This document shows positions 46,236 to 58,375 of a stretch of 64,000 bases of DNA, piece after piece. Location: positions 34,011,748-34,075,747 of the forward strand of contig NC_053392.1 in NCBI RefSeq assembly GCF_905171765.1, read 5' to 3'. The position numbers and the translations under genes were made by a program. This DNA comes from Bufo bufo (taxonomy: Eukaryota; Chordata; Amphibia; Anura; Bufonidae). The notes beneath the pieces are model-generated. The model had not been told where the DNA came from. It did no database searches and saw only the letters and a program-made list of their open reading frames with translations. Every line of letters starts with the position of its first letter. The first letter of the stretch is position 1.

Positions 46236-46333
46236 ACTGGAAAGAGCCTGGGAGTTTCCTCCCAGTGGAGGCCTGGAAGCCTGGGCCTTGCTTGGGGAAG
46301 ATCCCTGCCCAGGGAGGCCTCTCCCTGGGCTTT

Positions 46334-49300
46334 CTCGTACATAGGAGCAGTATTATAGTAGTTATATTCTTGTACATAGGAGCAGTATTATAGTAGTTAT
46401 ATTCTTGTACACAGGAGCAGTATTATAGTAGTTATACTCTTGTACACAGGAGCAGTATTATAGTAGTTATATTCTTGTACATAGGAGCAGTATTATAGCA
46501 GTTATATTCTTGTACATAGAAGCAGTATTACAGCAGTTATATTCTTGTACATAGGAGGCAGTATTATAGTAGTTATATTCTTGTACATAGGAGCAGTATT
46601 ATAGTAGTTATATTCTTGTACATAGGAGCAGTATTATAGTAGTTATATTCTTGTACATAGGAGCAGTATTATAGCAGTTATATTCTTGTACATAGGAGCA
46701 GTAATATAGTAGTTATATTCTTGTACATAGGAGCAGTATTATAGTAGTTATATTCTTGTACATAGGAGGCAGTATTATAGTAGTTATATTCTTGTATATA
46801 GGAGCAGTATTATAGTAGTTATATTCTTGTACATAGGAGGCAGTATTATAGTAGTTATATTCTTGTACATAGGGGCAGTATTATAGTAGTTATATTCTTG
46901 TACATAGGAGCAGTATTATAGTAGTTATATTCTTGTACATAGGAGCAGTATTATAGTAGTTATATTTTTGTACACAGGAGCAGTATTATAGTAGTTATAT
47001 TCTTGTACATAGGAGGCAGTATTATAGTAGTTATATTCTTGTACATAGGAGCAGTATTATAGTAGTTATATTCTTGTACATAGGAGCAGTATTATAGTAG
47101 TTATATACTTGTACATAGGAGCAGTATTATAGTAGTTATATTCTTGTACATAGGAGCAGTATTATAGTAGTTATATTCTTGTACATAGGAGCAGTATTAT
47201 AGTAGTTATATTCTTGTACACAGGAGCAGTATTATAGTAGTTATATACTTGTACATAGGAGCAGTATTATAGTAGTTATATTCTTGTACATAGGGGCAGT
47301 ATTATAGTAGTTATATTCTTGTACATAGGAGCAGTATTATAGTAGTTATATTATTGTACATAGGAGCAGTATTATAGTAGTTATATTCTTGTACATAAGA
47401 GCAGTATTATAGTAGTTATATTCTTGTACATAGGAGTAGTATTATAGTAGTTATATTCTTGTACATAGGAGGTAGTATTATAGTAGTTATATTCTTGTAC
47501 ACAGGAGCAGTATTATAGTAGTTATATTCTTGTACATATGAGCAGTATTATAGTAGTTATATTCTTGTACATAGGAGCAGTATTATAGTAGTTATATTCT
47601 TGTACATAGGAGGCAGTATTATAGTAGTTATATTCTTGTACATAGGAGCAGTATTATAGTAGTTATATTCTTATACATAGGAGGCAGTATTATAGTAGTT
47701 ATATTCTTGTACATAGGAGGCAGTATTATAGTAGTTATATTCTTGTACATAGGAGCAGTATTATAGTAGTTATATTCTTGTACATAGGAGCAGTATTATA
47801 GTAGTTATATTCTTGTACATAGGAGGCAGTATTATAGTAGTTATATTCTTGTACATAGGAGGCAGTATTATAGTAGTTATATTCTTGTACATAGGAGCAG
47901 TATTATAGTAGTTATGTTCTTGTACATAGGAGACAGTATTATAGTAGTTATATTCTTGTACATAGGAGTAGTATTATAGTAGTTATATTCTTGTACATAG
48001 GAGGCAGTATTATAGTAGTTATATTCTTGTACATAGGAGCAGTATTATAGTAGTTATATTCTTGTACATAGAGGCAGTATTATAGTAGTTATATTCTTGT
48101 ACATAGGAGCAGTATTATAGTAGTTATATTCTTATACATAGGAGGCAGTATTATAGTAGTTATATTCTTGTACATAGGAGGCAGTATTATAGTAGTTATA
48201 TTCTTGTACATAGGAGGCAGTATTATAGTAGTTATATTCTTGTACATAGGAGCAGTATTATAGTAGTTATATTCTTGTACACAGGAGCAGTATTATAGTA
48301 GTTATATTCTTGTACATAGGAGGCAGTATTATAGTAGTTATATTCTTGTACATAGGAGCAGTATTATAGTAGTTATATTCTTGTACATAGGAGGCAGTAT
48401 TACAGTAGTTATATTCTTGTACATAGGAGCAGTATTATAGTAGTTATATTATTGTACACAGGAGCAGTATTATAGTAGTTATATTCTTGTACATAGGAGC
48501 AGTATTATAGTAGTTATATTCTTGTACATAGGAGCAGTATTATAGTAGTTATATTATTGTACATAGGAGCAGTATTATAGTAGTTATATTCTTGTACATA
48601 AGAGCAGTATTATAGTAGTTATATTCTTGTACATAGGAGTAGTATTATAGTAGTTATATTCTTGTACATAGGAGGCAGTATTATAGTAGTTATATTCTTG
48701 TACATAGGAGCAGTATTATAGTAGTTATATTCTTGTACATAGGAGGCAGTATTATAGTAGTTATATTCTTGTACATAGGAGCAGTATTATAGTAGTTATA
48801 TTCTTATACATAGGAGGCAGTATTATAGTAGTTATATTCTTGTACATAGGAGGCAGTATTATAGTAGTTATATTCTTGTACATAGGAGCAGTATTATAGT
48901 AGTTATATTCTTGTACATAGGAGCAGTATTATAGTAGTTATATTCTTGTACATAGGAGGCAGTATTATAGTAGTTATATTCTTGTACATAGGAGGCAGTA
49001 TTATAGTAGTTATATTCTTGTACATAGGAGCAGTATTATAGTAGTTATATTCTTGTACATAAGAGCAGTATTACAGTAGTTATATTCTTGTACATAGGAG
49101 CAGTATTATAGTAGTTATATTCTTGTACATAGGAGCAGTATTATAGTAGTTATATTCTTGTACATAGGAGCAGTATTATAGTAGTTATATTCTTGTACAT
49201 AGGGGCAGTATTATAGTAGTTATATTCTTGTACATAGGAGCAGTATTATAGTAGCTATAGTCTTGTACATAGAGCAGTATTATAGTAGTTATGTTCTTGT

Positions 49301-50505
49301 ACATAGGAGACAGTATTATAGTAGTTATATTCTTGTACATAGGGGGCAGTATTATAGTAGGTATATTCTTGTACATAGGAGGCAGTATTATAGTAGTTAT
49401 ATTCTTGTACATAGAGCAGTATTATAGTAGTTATGTTCTTGTACATAGGAGCAGTATTATAGTAGTTATATTCTTGTACATAGGAGCAGTATTATAGTAG
49501 TTATATTCTTGTACATAGGAGCAGTATTATAGTAGTTATATTCTTGTACATAGGAGCAGTATTATAGTAGTTATATTCTTGTACATAGGAGGCAGTATTA
49601 TAGTAGTTATATTCTTGTACATAGAGGCAGTATTATAGTAGTTATATTCTTGTACATAGGAGCAGTATTATAGTAGTTATATTCTTGTACATAGGAGCAG
49701 TATTATAGTAGTTATATTCTTGTACATAGGAGCAGTATTATAGTAGTTATATTCTTGTACATAGGAGGCAGTATTATAGTAGTTATATTCTTGTACATAG
49801 GAGCAGTATTATAGCAGTTATATTGTTGTACATAGGAGCAATATTATAGTAGTTATATTCTTGTACATAGGAGCAGTATTATAGTAGTTATATTCTTGTA
49901 CATAGGAGCAGTATTATAGTAGTTATATTCTTGTACATAGGAGCAGTATTATAGTAGTTATATTCTTGTACATAGGAGCAGTATTATAGTAGTTATATTA
50001 TTGTACATAGGAGCAGTATTATAGTAGTTATATTCTTGTACATAGGAGGCAGTATTATAGTAGTTATATTCTTGTACATAGGACAGTATTATAGTAGTTA
50101 TATTCTTGTACATAGGAACAGTATTATAGTAGTTATATTCCTGTACATAGGAGCAGTATTATAGTAGTTATATTCTTGTACATAGGAGCAGTATTATAGT
50201 AGTTATATTCTTGTACATAGGAGCAGTATTATAGCAGTTATATTCTTGTACATAGGAGCAGTATTATAGTAGTTATATTCTTGTACATAGGAGCAGTATT
50301 ATAGTAGTTATATTCTTGTACATAGGAGCAGTATTATAGTAGTTATATTTCTTGTACATAGGGGGCAGTATTATAGTAGTTATATTCTTGTACATAGGAG
50401 CAGTATTATAGTAGTTATATTCTTGTTCATAGGAGGCAGTATTATAGTAGTTATATTCTTGTACATAGGAGGCGGTATTATAGTAGTTATACTCTTGTAC
50501 ATAGA
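46334..50505. repeat. 35-bp minisatellite, segment 2
   Basis: About 118 units of the same 35-36-bp motif as 36120-40235. A marker variant, CTTATACATAGGAGGCAG followed by another GGAGGCAG unit, recurs near 47670, 48130 and 48805 within longer matching runs, showing higher-order duplication. The CCTGTACATAGG variant common in segment 1 is rare here. Confidence 0.97.
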
Positions 50506-50588
50506 AACATAGAATGTGTCGGCAGATAAGAACCATTTGGCCCATCTAGTCTGCCCAATATACTGAGTACTATGGATAGCCTCTGGCC

Positions 50589-53420
50589 CTATCTTATATG
50601 AAGGATAGCCTTATGCCTATCCCATGCATGCTTAAACTCCTTCACTGTATTTGCAGCTACCACTTCTGCAGGAAGGCTATTCCATGCATCCACTACTCTC
50701 TCAGTAAAGTAATACTTCCTTATATTACTTTTAAACCTTTGCCCCTCTAATTTAAAACTGTGTCCTCTTGTGGTAGTTTTTCTTCTTTTAAATATGCTCT
50801 CTTCCTTTACCGAGTTGATTCCCTTTATGTATTTAAAAGTTTCTATCATATCCCCTCTGTCTCTTCTTTCTTCCAAGCTATACATATTAAGGTCCTTTAA
50901 CCTTTCCTGGTAAGTTTTATCCTGCAATCCATGTACTAGTTTAGTAGCTCTTCTCTGAACTCTCTCTAGAGTATCTATATTCTTCTGGAGATATGGCCTC
51001 CAGTACTGCGCACAATACTCCAAGTGAGGTCTCACCAGTGTTCTGTACAGCGGCATAAGCACTTCACTCTTTCTACTGCTTATACCTCTCCCTATACATC
51101 CAAGCATTCTGCTGGCATTTCGTGCTGCTCTATTACATTGTCTTCCCACCTTTAAGTCTTCTGAAATAATTACTCCTAAATCCCTTTCTTCAGATACTGA
51201 GGTCAGGACTGTGTCAAATATCCTATATTCTGCCCTTGGGTTTTTACGCCCCAGGTGCATTATCTTGCACTTATCCACATTGAATTTCAGTTGCCAGAGT
51301 TCTGATCTTTCTTCTAGTTTTCCTAAATCCTTTTCCATTTGGCGTTTCCCTCCAGGAACATCAACCCTGTTACATATCTTTGTGTCATCAGCAAAAAGAC
51401 AAACCTTACCATCGAGGCCTTTTGCAATATCACTTATGAAGATATTAAACAAAATTGGTCCCAGTACAGATCCCTGTGGAACCCCACTGGTAACATGACC
51501 TTGTTTTGAATGTTCTCCATTGACTACCACCCTCTGTTGTCTGTCACTCAGCCACTGCCTAATCCACTCAACAATATGGGAGTCCATGCTCAATGACTGC
51601 AGTTTATTGATAAGTCTTCTATGTGGGACAGTGTCAAAAGCCTTACTAAAATCTAGATATGCGATGTCTACTGCACCTCCACCGTCTATTATTTTAGTCA
51701 CCCAGTCAAAAAAATCTATAAGATTTGTTTGACATGATCTCCCTGAAGTAAACCCATGTTGTTTTTCATCTTGCAATCCATGGGATTTTAGATGTTCCAC
51801 AATCCTATCCTTTAATAGGGTTTCCATTAATTTGCCTACTATTGATGTCAGACTCACTGGTCTATAGTTGCTCGATTCCTCCCTACTACCTTTCTTGTGA
51901 ATGGGCACGACATTTGCCAATTTCCAATCTTCCGAGACGACTCCTGTTACTAATGATTGGTTAAATAAATCTGTTAACGGTTTTGCCAGCTCACCACTAA
52001 GCTCTTTTAATAATTTTGGGTGTATCTCATCAGGCGCCTGTGACTTATCCGTCTTCACCTTAGACAGCAAACTTAGAACATCTTCCTCTGTAAAGACACA
52101 TGCATCAAACGATTTATTAGTCATCCTTTCTAGTGGAGGTCCTTCTCCTTCTTTTTCTTTTGTAAAAACTGAACAGAAGTATTCATTAAGGCAGTCGGCT
52201 AGCCCTTTATTCTCTTCTACATACCTTCCGTCCTTTGTTTTTAATTTAGTTATTCCTTGTTTTAATTTCCTTTTTTCATTTATATATCTGAAGAATGTCT
52301 TATCCCCTTTTTTCATAGACTGAGCTAGTTTTTCTTCTGCCTGCGCTTTAGAAGTTCTTATAACTTGCTTGGCCTCTCTCTGCCTAATCTTGTAGATTTC
52401 CTTATCTTCATTGCTCTGGGTTTTTTTATATTTACAAAATGCTAGCTTTTTATTTTTAATGATTTGGGCCACTTCTGCTGAGTACCACAGTGGTCTCTTC
52501 CTTTTTTTGCTTTTACTGACAAGTCTAATGCAATTTTCTGTTGCCTTCAATAATGCACCTTTTAAGTAGTCCCATTTCTCCTGGACTCCATGTAATCCGT
52601 TCCAGTCTGATAAGGACTCATTTATGACTAATTTCATTTTTGAAAAGTCTGTTTTTCTAAAATCTAAAACTTTTGTTTTTGTGTGGTGGGACTCTTTCAC
52701 AGTTCTTATATTAAACCACACTGACTGGTGATCACTAGATCCCAAGGTTTCGCCTACAATGACATCATATACCGAATCCCCATTTGTGAATACCAAATCC
52801 AAAATGGCCTCCCTCCGGGTTGGCTCCTCAACCACTTGTTGTAGAGATAACCCCAGTAGGGAATTTAGAATATCTGTACTCCTGGTAGAACTTGCTATTT
52901 TGGTTTTCCAGTTTATATCTGGAAGATTGAAATCTCCCATAATGATAACTTCTCCTTTCATTGTCATTTTAGCTATTTCTTCAACTAGTAGATCATCTAG
53001 TTCTTTAACTTGACCAGGTGGTCTATATATCACACCTACACGAGTTACTGCATGGTTAGCAAACTGCAACGTAACCCAAACTGACTCTATGTTGGCCTCA
53101 CCAACTTGTATTAGGTTAGATTTAATGCTATCTTTCACATACAGGGCCACTCCTCCTCCTTTCTTGCCTTCTCTGTCTCTTCTGTATAAAGAGTACCCTG
53201 GTATGGTTATGTCCCAGTCATTTCTTTCATTAAACCATGTCTCCGTAACAGCCACTAAATCTACATTCTCAGATGCCATTATTGACGCAAGTTCATTGAT
53301 TTTTTTACCTAAACTGTGAGCATTTGTAGACAGGACTCTGAGCTTATCATTTCTTAACCTCTGTGCTTCTGACCTGTTCTGGCATTGTTTCGGGGGGCAA
53401 TTGGACTCTTTTATTTTCAC
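50589..53420 (-). CDS. CR1 ORF2: endonuclease and reverse transcriptase, intact
   Basis: This 943-residue protein would nick target DNA and copy the element's RNA at the nick. Residues about 28-240 form an APE-type endonuclease with Asn33 (STNAHSL), Glu60 (VTETW), Asp163/Asn165 (MGDFNLPDI) and Asp230-His231 (SSDHQS). The reverse transcriptase spans about 460-740 with DEIHPKLLKEL, NYRPVSLTSIVGKLME, motif A YLDFSKAFDTVPH (Asp590), SGVPQGSVLGP and the catalytic FADD at 676-679. The C terminus ends with WNSLPAEVVAANTVKEFKHA, as in other CR1 proteins. All key residues are present and there are no interruptions. The first ATG lies 17 bases downstream of the ORF1 stop region. It is antisense to ASXL2 in intron 4. 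Confidence 0.95.
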   Translation of the reverse strand: MKIKESNCPPKQCQNRSEAQRLRNDKLRVLSTNAHSLGKKINELASIMASENVDLVAVTETWFNERNDWDITIPGYSLYRRDREGKKGGGVALYVKDSIKSNLIQVGEANIESVWVTLQFANHAVTRVGVIYRPPGQVKELDDLLVEEIAKMTMKGEVIIMGDFNLPDINWKTKIASSTRSTDILNSLLGLSLQQVVEEPTRREAILDLVFTNGDSVYDVIVGETLGSSDHQSVWFNIRTVKESHHTKTKVLDFRKTDFSKMKLVINESLSDWNGLHGVQEKWDYLKGALLKATENCIRLVSKSKKRKRPLWYSAEVAQIIKNKKLAFCKYKKTQSNEDKEIYKIRQREAKQVIRTSKAQAEEKLAQSMKKGDKTFFRYINEKRKLKQGITKLKTKDGRYVEENKGLADCLNEYFCSVFTKEKEGEGPPLERMTNKSFDACVFTEEDVLSLLSKVKTDKSQAPDEIHPKLLKELSGELAKPLTDLFNQSLVTGVVSEDWKLANVVPIHKKGSREESSNYRPVSLTSIVGKLMETLLKDRIVEHLKSHGLQDEKQHGFTSGRSCQTNLIDFFDWVTKIIDGGGAVDIAYLDFSKAFDTVPHRRLINKLQSLSMDSHIVEWIRQWLSDRQQRVVVNGEHSKQGHVTSGVPQGSVLGPILFNIFISDIAKGLDGKVCLFADDTKICNRVDVPGGKRQMEKDLGKLEERSELWQLKFNVDKCKIMHLGRKNPRAEYRIFDTVLTSVSEERDLGVIISEDLKVGRQCNRAARNASRMLGCIGRGISSRKSEVLMPLYRTLVRPHLEYCAQYWRPYLQKNIDTLERVQRRATKLVHGLQDKTYQERLKDLNMYSLEERRDRGDMIETFKYIKGINSVKEESIFKRRKTTTRGHSFKLEGQRFKSNIRKYYFTERVVDAWNSLPAEVVAANTVKEFKHAWDRHKAILHIR

Positions 53421-53437
53421 TCTTTTGCCCCCCCTTC

Positions 53438-54360
53438 CTAGTTTAAATACTCTTTCGCAAATTCTTGGAGTTGTTCACTAAGTACATTTGTTCCTTTGAG
53501 AGAAAGATGCAAACCATCTTTTTTGTACAGTTCCTTTCTATTCCAAGTAGAGCTATCATGAGAAACAAAGCCAAATCCTTGCTCTTGACACCATTTACCA
53601 AGCCATATGTTGAACTCCTTTATGCGCCTCTGCCTATCATTCTGAACATTATGCACAGGCAGAACTTCAGAAAATGAAATGGTGGATGCAAAATCCTGTA
53701 CGTCATTACCAAGTGTGATAAAAGATTTTTTCACCTCTGACACTTCATTGCAAGCCAGGTCATTTGTCCCTAGATGGACAAGAACATCCACGTCCCCTTC
53801 CTGCTTTGCTTGCTTAACAATATTAATAATACGTCTTCTATCTCTTCTAGCAGTAGCCCCAGGGAGACATCTCACAAAACCATTTTCTTTAAGCTCCACA
53901 CTTCTTATGATTGAATCACCCAGCAACAGCTGCTTCCTTTGAGACTTCACTTTATCTTTTTTGTCCTTGGCTGCAGTCTTGCATACATTAGACATAGGAG
54001 TCAATGGTTTCTCACCCTCTGTGCTTGAGTCCATATCCATGTTGTCCTTACATTCTGAGAGTGCTGCAAATGAATTATGGAGAACCACCGACTGTGGGAC
54101 ATGTCTTCTATCCACCACTCTAAGTCTTCCAGAACCTACAGTAACCCATCTGCCATTCTGGGGGTCCTCTGTGGCAGTGGCATTGCAGCAGTCCTAGCTG
54201 GAGTTTGTTTAACAGATAATTTAAATATCTCTGATTTCAAAAATACAATTTCCTGCTGCAGTAAGGAGAACTGTCTACAGATCTGACAGCATCCGAATCT
54301 CCAAAGAGTGGAACATGAAATAAATGCACAACAATTCCTGCATTGAACCAAGTCTGCCAT
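53438..54360 (-). pseudogene. CR1 ORF1: zinc finger, coiled coil and SGNH esterase, one frameshift
   Basis: The ORF starts at 54360 with MADLVQCRNC and has a Cys-rich PHD-like finger (CRNC then CCQIC) followed by a leucine-rich helix (FSLLQQEIVFLKSEIFKL). Near 54140-54180 the frame shifts by a base; the second frame continues through NGRWVTVGSGRLR to VVDRRHVPQ. From about 53920 it is an SGNH-type esterase with block I LLLGDSIIR (Ser), block III HLGTNDL (Asn) and the Asp-His pair in KKDGLHLSLKG. Esterase ORF1s are known from CR1 and L2 elements. A sequencing error or real mutation could explain the single shift. ORF2 follows within 20 bases. Confidence 0.8.
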
Positions 54361-54611
54361 TTTAAAGAGGAGAAAAAAATAAAATTGTAAATTTAAATTG
54401 AACAAATCTTACCTTTTTTTTTTTGTATTGTTTCCACCTTCCAGCCTACCTCCTGACTATCTCCTGCAATATCTCTTAACTGTACTTAATGTAGTACTTG
54501 AAGGTAATGAATTAGGCCAGCTAATGAGTCTGTCTCTATATATATACACACACTCCTTCGCAAGCTCCTCCCCCAGCAACAAATGTAACACCTTAGTGAG
54601 CTAGGCTCATT

Positions 54612-56572
54612 AGGAGGCAGTATTATAGTAGTTATATTCTTGTACATAGGAGGCAGTATTATAGTAGTTATATTCTTGTACATAGGAGCAGTATTATAGT
54701 AGTTATATTCTTGTACATAGGAGGCAGTATTATAGTAGTTATATTCTTGTACATAGGAGCAGTATTATAGTAGTTATATTCTTGTACATAGGAGGCAGTA
54801 TTATAGTAGATATATTCTTGTACATAGGAGCAGTATTATAGTAGTTATATTCTTGTACATAGGAGCAGTATTATAGTAGTTATATTCTTGTACATAGGAG
54901 CAGTATTATAGTAGTTATACTCTTGTATATAGGAGCAGTATTATAGTAGTTATATTCTTGTACATAGGAGGCAGTATTATAGTAGTTATATTCTTGTACA
55001 TAGAGCAGTATTATAGTAGTTATATTCTTGTACATAGAGCAGTATTATAGTAGTTATGTTTTTGTACATAGGAGACAGTATTATAGTAGTTATATTCTTG
55101 TACATAAGAGCAGTATTATAGTAGTTATATTCTTGTACATAGGAGGCAGTATTATAGTAGTTATATTCTTGTACATAGGAGCAGTATTATAGTAGTTATA
55201 TTCTTGTACATAGGAGCAGTATTATAGTAGTTATATTCTTGTACATAGGAGCAGTATTATAGTAGTTATACTCTTGTACATAGGAGGCAGTATTATAGTA
55301 GATATATTCTTGTACATAGGAGCAGTATTATAGTAGTTATATTCTTGTACATAGGAGCAGTATTATAGTAGTTATATTCTTGTACATAGGAGGCAGTATT
55401 ATAGTAGTTATATTCTTGTACATAGGAGCAGTATTATAGTAGTTATATTCTTGTACATAGGAGCAGTATTATAGTAGTTATATTCTTGTACATAGGAGAC
55501 AGTATTATAGTAGTTATATTCTTGTACATAGGAGCAGTATTATAGTAGTTATATTCTTGTACATAGGGGCAGTATTATAGTAGTTATATTCTTGTACATA
55601 GGAGGCAGTATTATAGTAGATATATTCTTGTACATAGGAGCAGTATTATAGTAGTTATATTCTTGTACATAGGAGCAGTATTATAGTAGTTATATTCTTG
55701 TACATAGGAGCAGTATTATAGTAGTTATACTCTTGTACATGGGAGGCAGTATTATAGTAGTTATATTCTTGTACATAGGAGCAGTATTATAGTAGTTATA
55801 TTCTTGTACATAGGAGGCAGTATTATAGTAGTTATATTCTTGTACATAGGAGCAGTATTATAGTAGTTATATTCTTGTACATAGGAGCAGTATTATAGTA
55901 GTTATATTCTTGTACATAGGAGGCAGTATTATAGTAGTTATATTCTTGTACATAGGAGCAGTATTATAGTAGTTATATTCTTGTACATAGGAGGCAGTAT
56001 TATAGTAGTTATACTCTTGTACATAGGAGGCAGTATTATAGTAGTTATATTCGTGTACATAGGAGCAGTATTATAGTAGTTATATTCTTGTACATAGGAG
56101 CAGTATTATAGTAGTTATATTCTTGTACATAGGAGGCAGTATTATAGTAGTTATATTCTTGTACATAGGAGCAGTATTATAATAGTTATATTCTTGTACA
56201 TATAAGCAGTATTATAGTAGTTATATTCTTGTACATAGGAGCAGTATCATAGTAGTTATATTCTTGTACATAGGAGGCAGTATTATAGTAGTTATATTCT
56301 TGTACATAGGAGCAGTATTATAGTAGTTATATTCTTGTACATAGGAGCAGTATTATAGTAGTTATATTCTTGTACATAGGAGCAGTATTATAGTAGTTAT
56401 ATTCTTGTACACAGGAGCAGTATTATAGTAGTTATATTCTTGTACACAGGAGCAGTATTATAGTAGTTATATTCTTGTACATAGGAGGCAGTATTATAGT
56501 AGTTATATTCTTGCACATAGGAGCAGTATTATAGTAGTTATATTCTTGTACAATATAATATAAGTTATATAT
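54612..56572. repeat. 35-bp minisatellite, segment 3
   Basis: About 55 units of the same motif as the two earlier segments, with frequent GGAGGCAG and TAGAGCAG variants. It ends in degenerate units (ATATAAGTTATATATTTGTA) about 180 bases before exon 5. Confidence 0.97.
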
Positions 56573-56755
56573 TTGTACAGTATTATAGTAGTTATAGGTG
56601 TCTGTATTTTAATATTGTGGGATGATGCTGGGAGTTATCGTTCTCCACTGTATCCAGGACCTCATTTTGTAGGCATGTTGTGGTGTGTTCTGTGGCTCAC
56701 CTCTTGCCTCGTTGCTGACATAACTCATTGTTCTGTTTCTCATTTGTTTTTGTAG
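56573..56755 (+). other. Unique end of ASXL2 intron 4
   Basis: Non-repetitive 180 bases ending in a T-rich tract, CTCATTTGTTTTTGTAG, the exon 5 acceptor. No other feature. Confidence 0.7.
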
Positions 56756-56871
56756 TTACATCTCGACTCTCCCAGCCATCATCCCCCCCGTCGAGCTGTC
56801 CATCTCCCCCCATCCCTGCCGGTAAAATCATCTCTCCATCTCAGAAGCTCAGCAAGAAGGCGCTGAAACAG
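56756..56871 (+). CDS. ASXL2: ASXL2 exon 5 (residues 144-182)
   Basis: After completing Val144 the frame reads [20 protein letters not shown] then [33 protein letters not shown] and SQK.SKKALKQ closely follow vertebrate ASXL2. The acceptor is TTTTTGTAG/TT and the donor CAG/GTAACT. The length is 116 bases, phase 1 in and phase 0 out. It is a Pro/Ser-rich, likely disordered segment ending in a basic KKALKQ that leads into the Gln/Lys-rich exon 6. It sits alone after a 28.5-kb repeat-filled intron. Confidence 0.95.
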
Positions 56872-57454
56872 GTAACTGAGATGAGGGGTTCATCTGTACA
56901 CATCGATGGATGGTCACTTATCCATGTTTATCACTCCCATCATCCATCGTCAGGGGTAACACACTGATTACTGTGTCTTATATTTTCATGGATGTACAGT
57001 CTCAGTTAACCGCCTCCGGACCGCCTAACGCAGGATCGCGTTCCGGAGGCAGCAGTTTCAGGCAGAGTCACGCATATACGCGTCATCTCGCGAGACGCGA
57101 GATTTCCTGTGAACTCGCGCACACAGGCGCGCGCGTTCACAGGAACGGAAGGTAAGCGAGTGGATCTCCAGCCTGCCAGCGGCGATCGTTCACTGGCAGG
57201 CTGTAGATGCGATTTTTTTAAACCCCTAACAGGTATATTGGACGCTGTTTTGATAACAACGTCTAATATACCTGCTACCTGGTCCTTTGGTGGTCCCTTT
57301 TGTTTGGATCGACCACCAGAGGACACAGGCAGCTCTGTAATAAGTAGCACCAAGCACCACTACACTACACTACACCCCCCCCCCTGTCACTTATTAACCC
57401 CTGATCACCCCATACAGACTCCCTGATCACCCCCCTGTCATTGATCACCCCCCT

Positions 57455-57546
57455 GTAAGGCTCCATTCAGACGTCCGTATGTGTTTCACGGATCCATGGA
57501 TCGGATCCGCAAAACACATACGGACGTCTGAATGGAGCCTTACAGG
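57455..57546. repeat. Palindromic ~92-bp insertion
   Basis: GTAAGGCTCCATTCAGACGT (57456-57475) is mirrored by ACGTCTGAATGGAGCCTTAC (57523-57542). The loop is formed around CATGGATC. It looks like a small foldback MITE nested within the TTAA-flanked element. Confidence 0.85.
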
Positions 57547-58177
57547 GGGGTGATCAATGACAGGGGTGATCACCCCATATAGACTCCCTGATCATTTTTT
57601 TTTTGTTTGTTTTTTTTGTTTTTTCTTACAAAGTCTCATATTCCACTAACTTGTGACAAAAAATAAAATCTCACATGAACTCACCATACCCCTCACGGAA
57701 TCCAAATGCGTAAAATTTTTTAGACATTTATATTCCAGACTTCTTCTCACGCTTTAGGGCCCCTAAAATGCCAGGGCAGTATAAATACCCCACATGTGAC
57801 CCCATTTCGGAAAGAAGACACCCCAAGGTATTCCGTGAGGGGCATATTGAGTCCATGAAAGATTTAACTTTTTGTCCCAAGTTAGCGGAAAGAGAGACTT
57901 TGTGAGAAAAAAAAAAATAATCTATTTCCGCTAACTTTTGCCCAAAAAAAATAATCTTCTATGAACTCGCCATGCCCCTCATTGAATTCCTTGGGCTGTC
58001 TTCTTTCCAAAATGGGGTCACATGTGGGGTATTTATACTGCCCTGGCATTTTAGGGGCCCTAAAGCGTGAGAAGAAGTCTGGGATCCAAATGTCTAAAAA
58101 TGCCCTCCTAAAAGGAATTTGGGCCCCTTTGCCCACCTAGGCTGCAAAAAAGTGTCACACATCTGGTATCTCCGTAC

Positions 58178-58375
58178 TCAGGAGAAGGTGGGCAATGTGT
58201 TTTGGGGTGTCATTTTACATATACCCATGCTGGGTGAGAGAAATATCTTGGCAAAAGACAACTTTTCCCATTTTTTTATACAAAGTTGGCAATTGACCAA
58301 GATATTTATCTCACCCAGCATGGGTATATGTAAAATGACACCCCAAAACACATTGCCCAACTTCTCCTGAGTACG
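58178..58375. repeat. Long inverted repeat
   Basis: GGGCAATGTGTTTTGGGGTG at about 58190 is matched by CACCCCAAAACACATTGCCC at about 58340. Between them, TATACCCATGCTGGGTGAGA and its complement extend the arms to about 75 bases each. Because of this symmetry nearly identical 83-codon frames appear on both strands (58119-58370 and 58178-58429). They are mirror artefacts. Confidence 0.85.

Larger units (their letters stand above)
40906..46333 (-). mobile_element. Tx1-like (L1-clade) LINE, truncated in ORF2
   Basis: On the minus strand, a proline/serine-rich ORF1 with three CCHC zinc knuckles is followed by an ORF2 with an APE-type endonuclease and the beginning of a reverse transcriptase. This is the layout of Tx1-type LINEs known from Xenopus. 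The RT breaks off at about 40906, just after CGRYVVGLDQ, so the palm with its catalytic Asp pair and the 3' end are missing. Most likely this came from a deletion or rearrangement rather than ordinary 5' truncation. Multiple stops and frameshifts and a hAT-type MITE (42539-43503) show that it is long dead. It splits the 35-bp minisatellite. Confidence 0.8.
50500..54611 (-). mobile_element. Nearly full-length CR1 LINE
   Basis: Minus-strand element with a 5' leader (about 54361-54611), ORF1 (53438-54360), ORF2 (50589-53420) and a short 3' tail. The tail carries GGCAGACTAGATGGGCCAAA, then CTTATCTGCCGACACATTCT, and ends in ATGTTTCTATG, the octamer-like tail typical of CR1. It lies within the 35-bp minisatellite. 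The tail merges with the array at the shared word ACATAG, so the target duplication cannot be separated. ORF2 has no stops and ORF1 has a single apparent frameshift, so this is a young copy. Confidence 0.9.
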
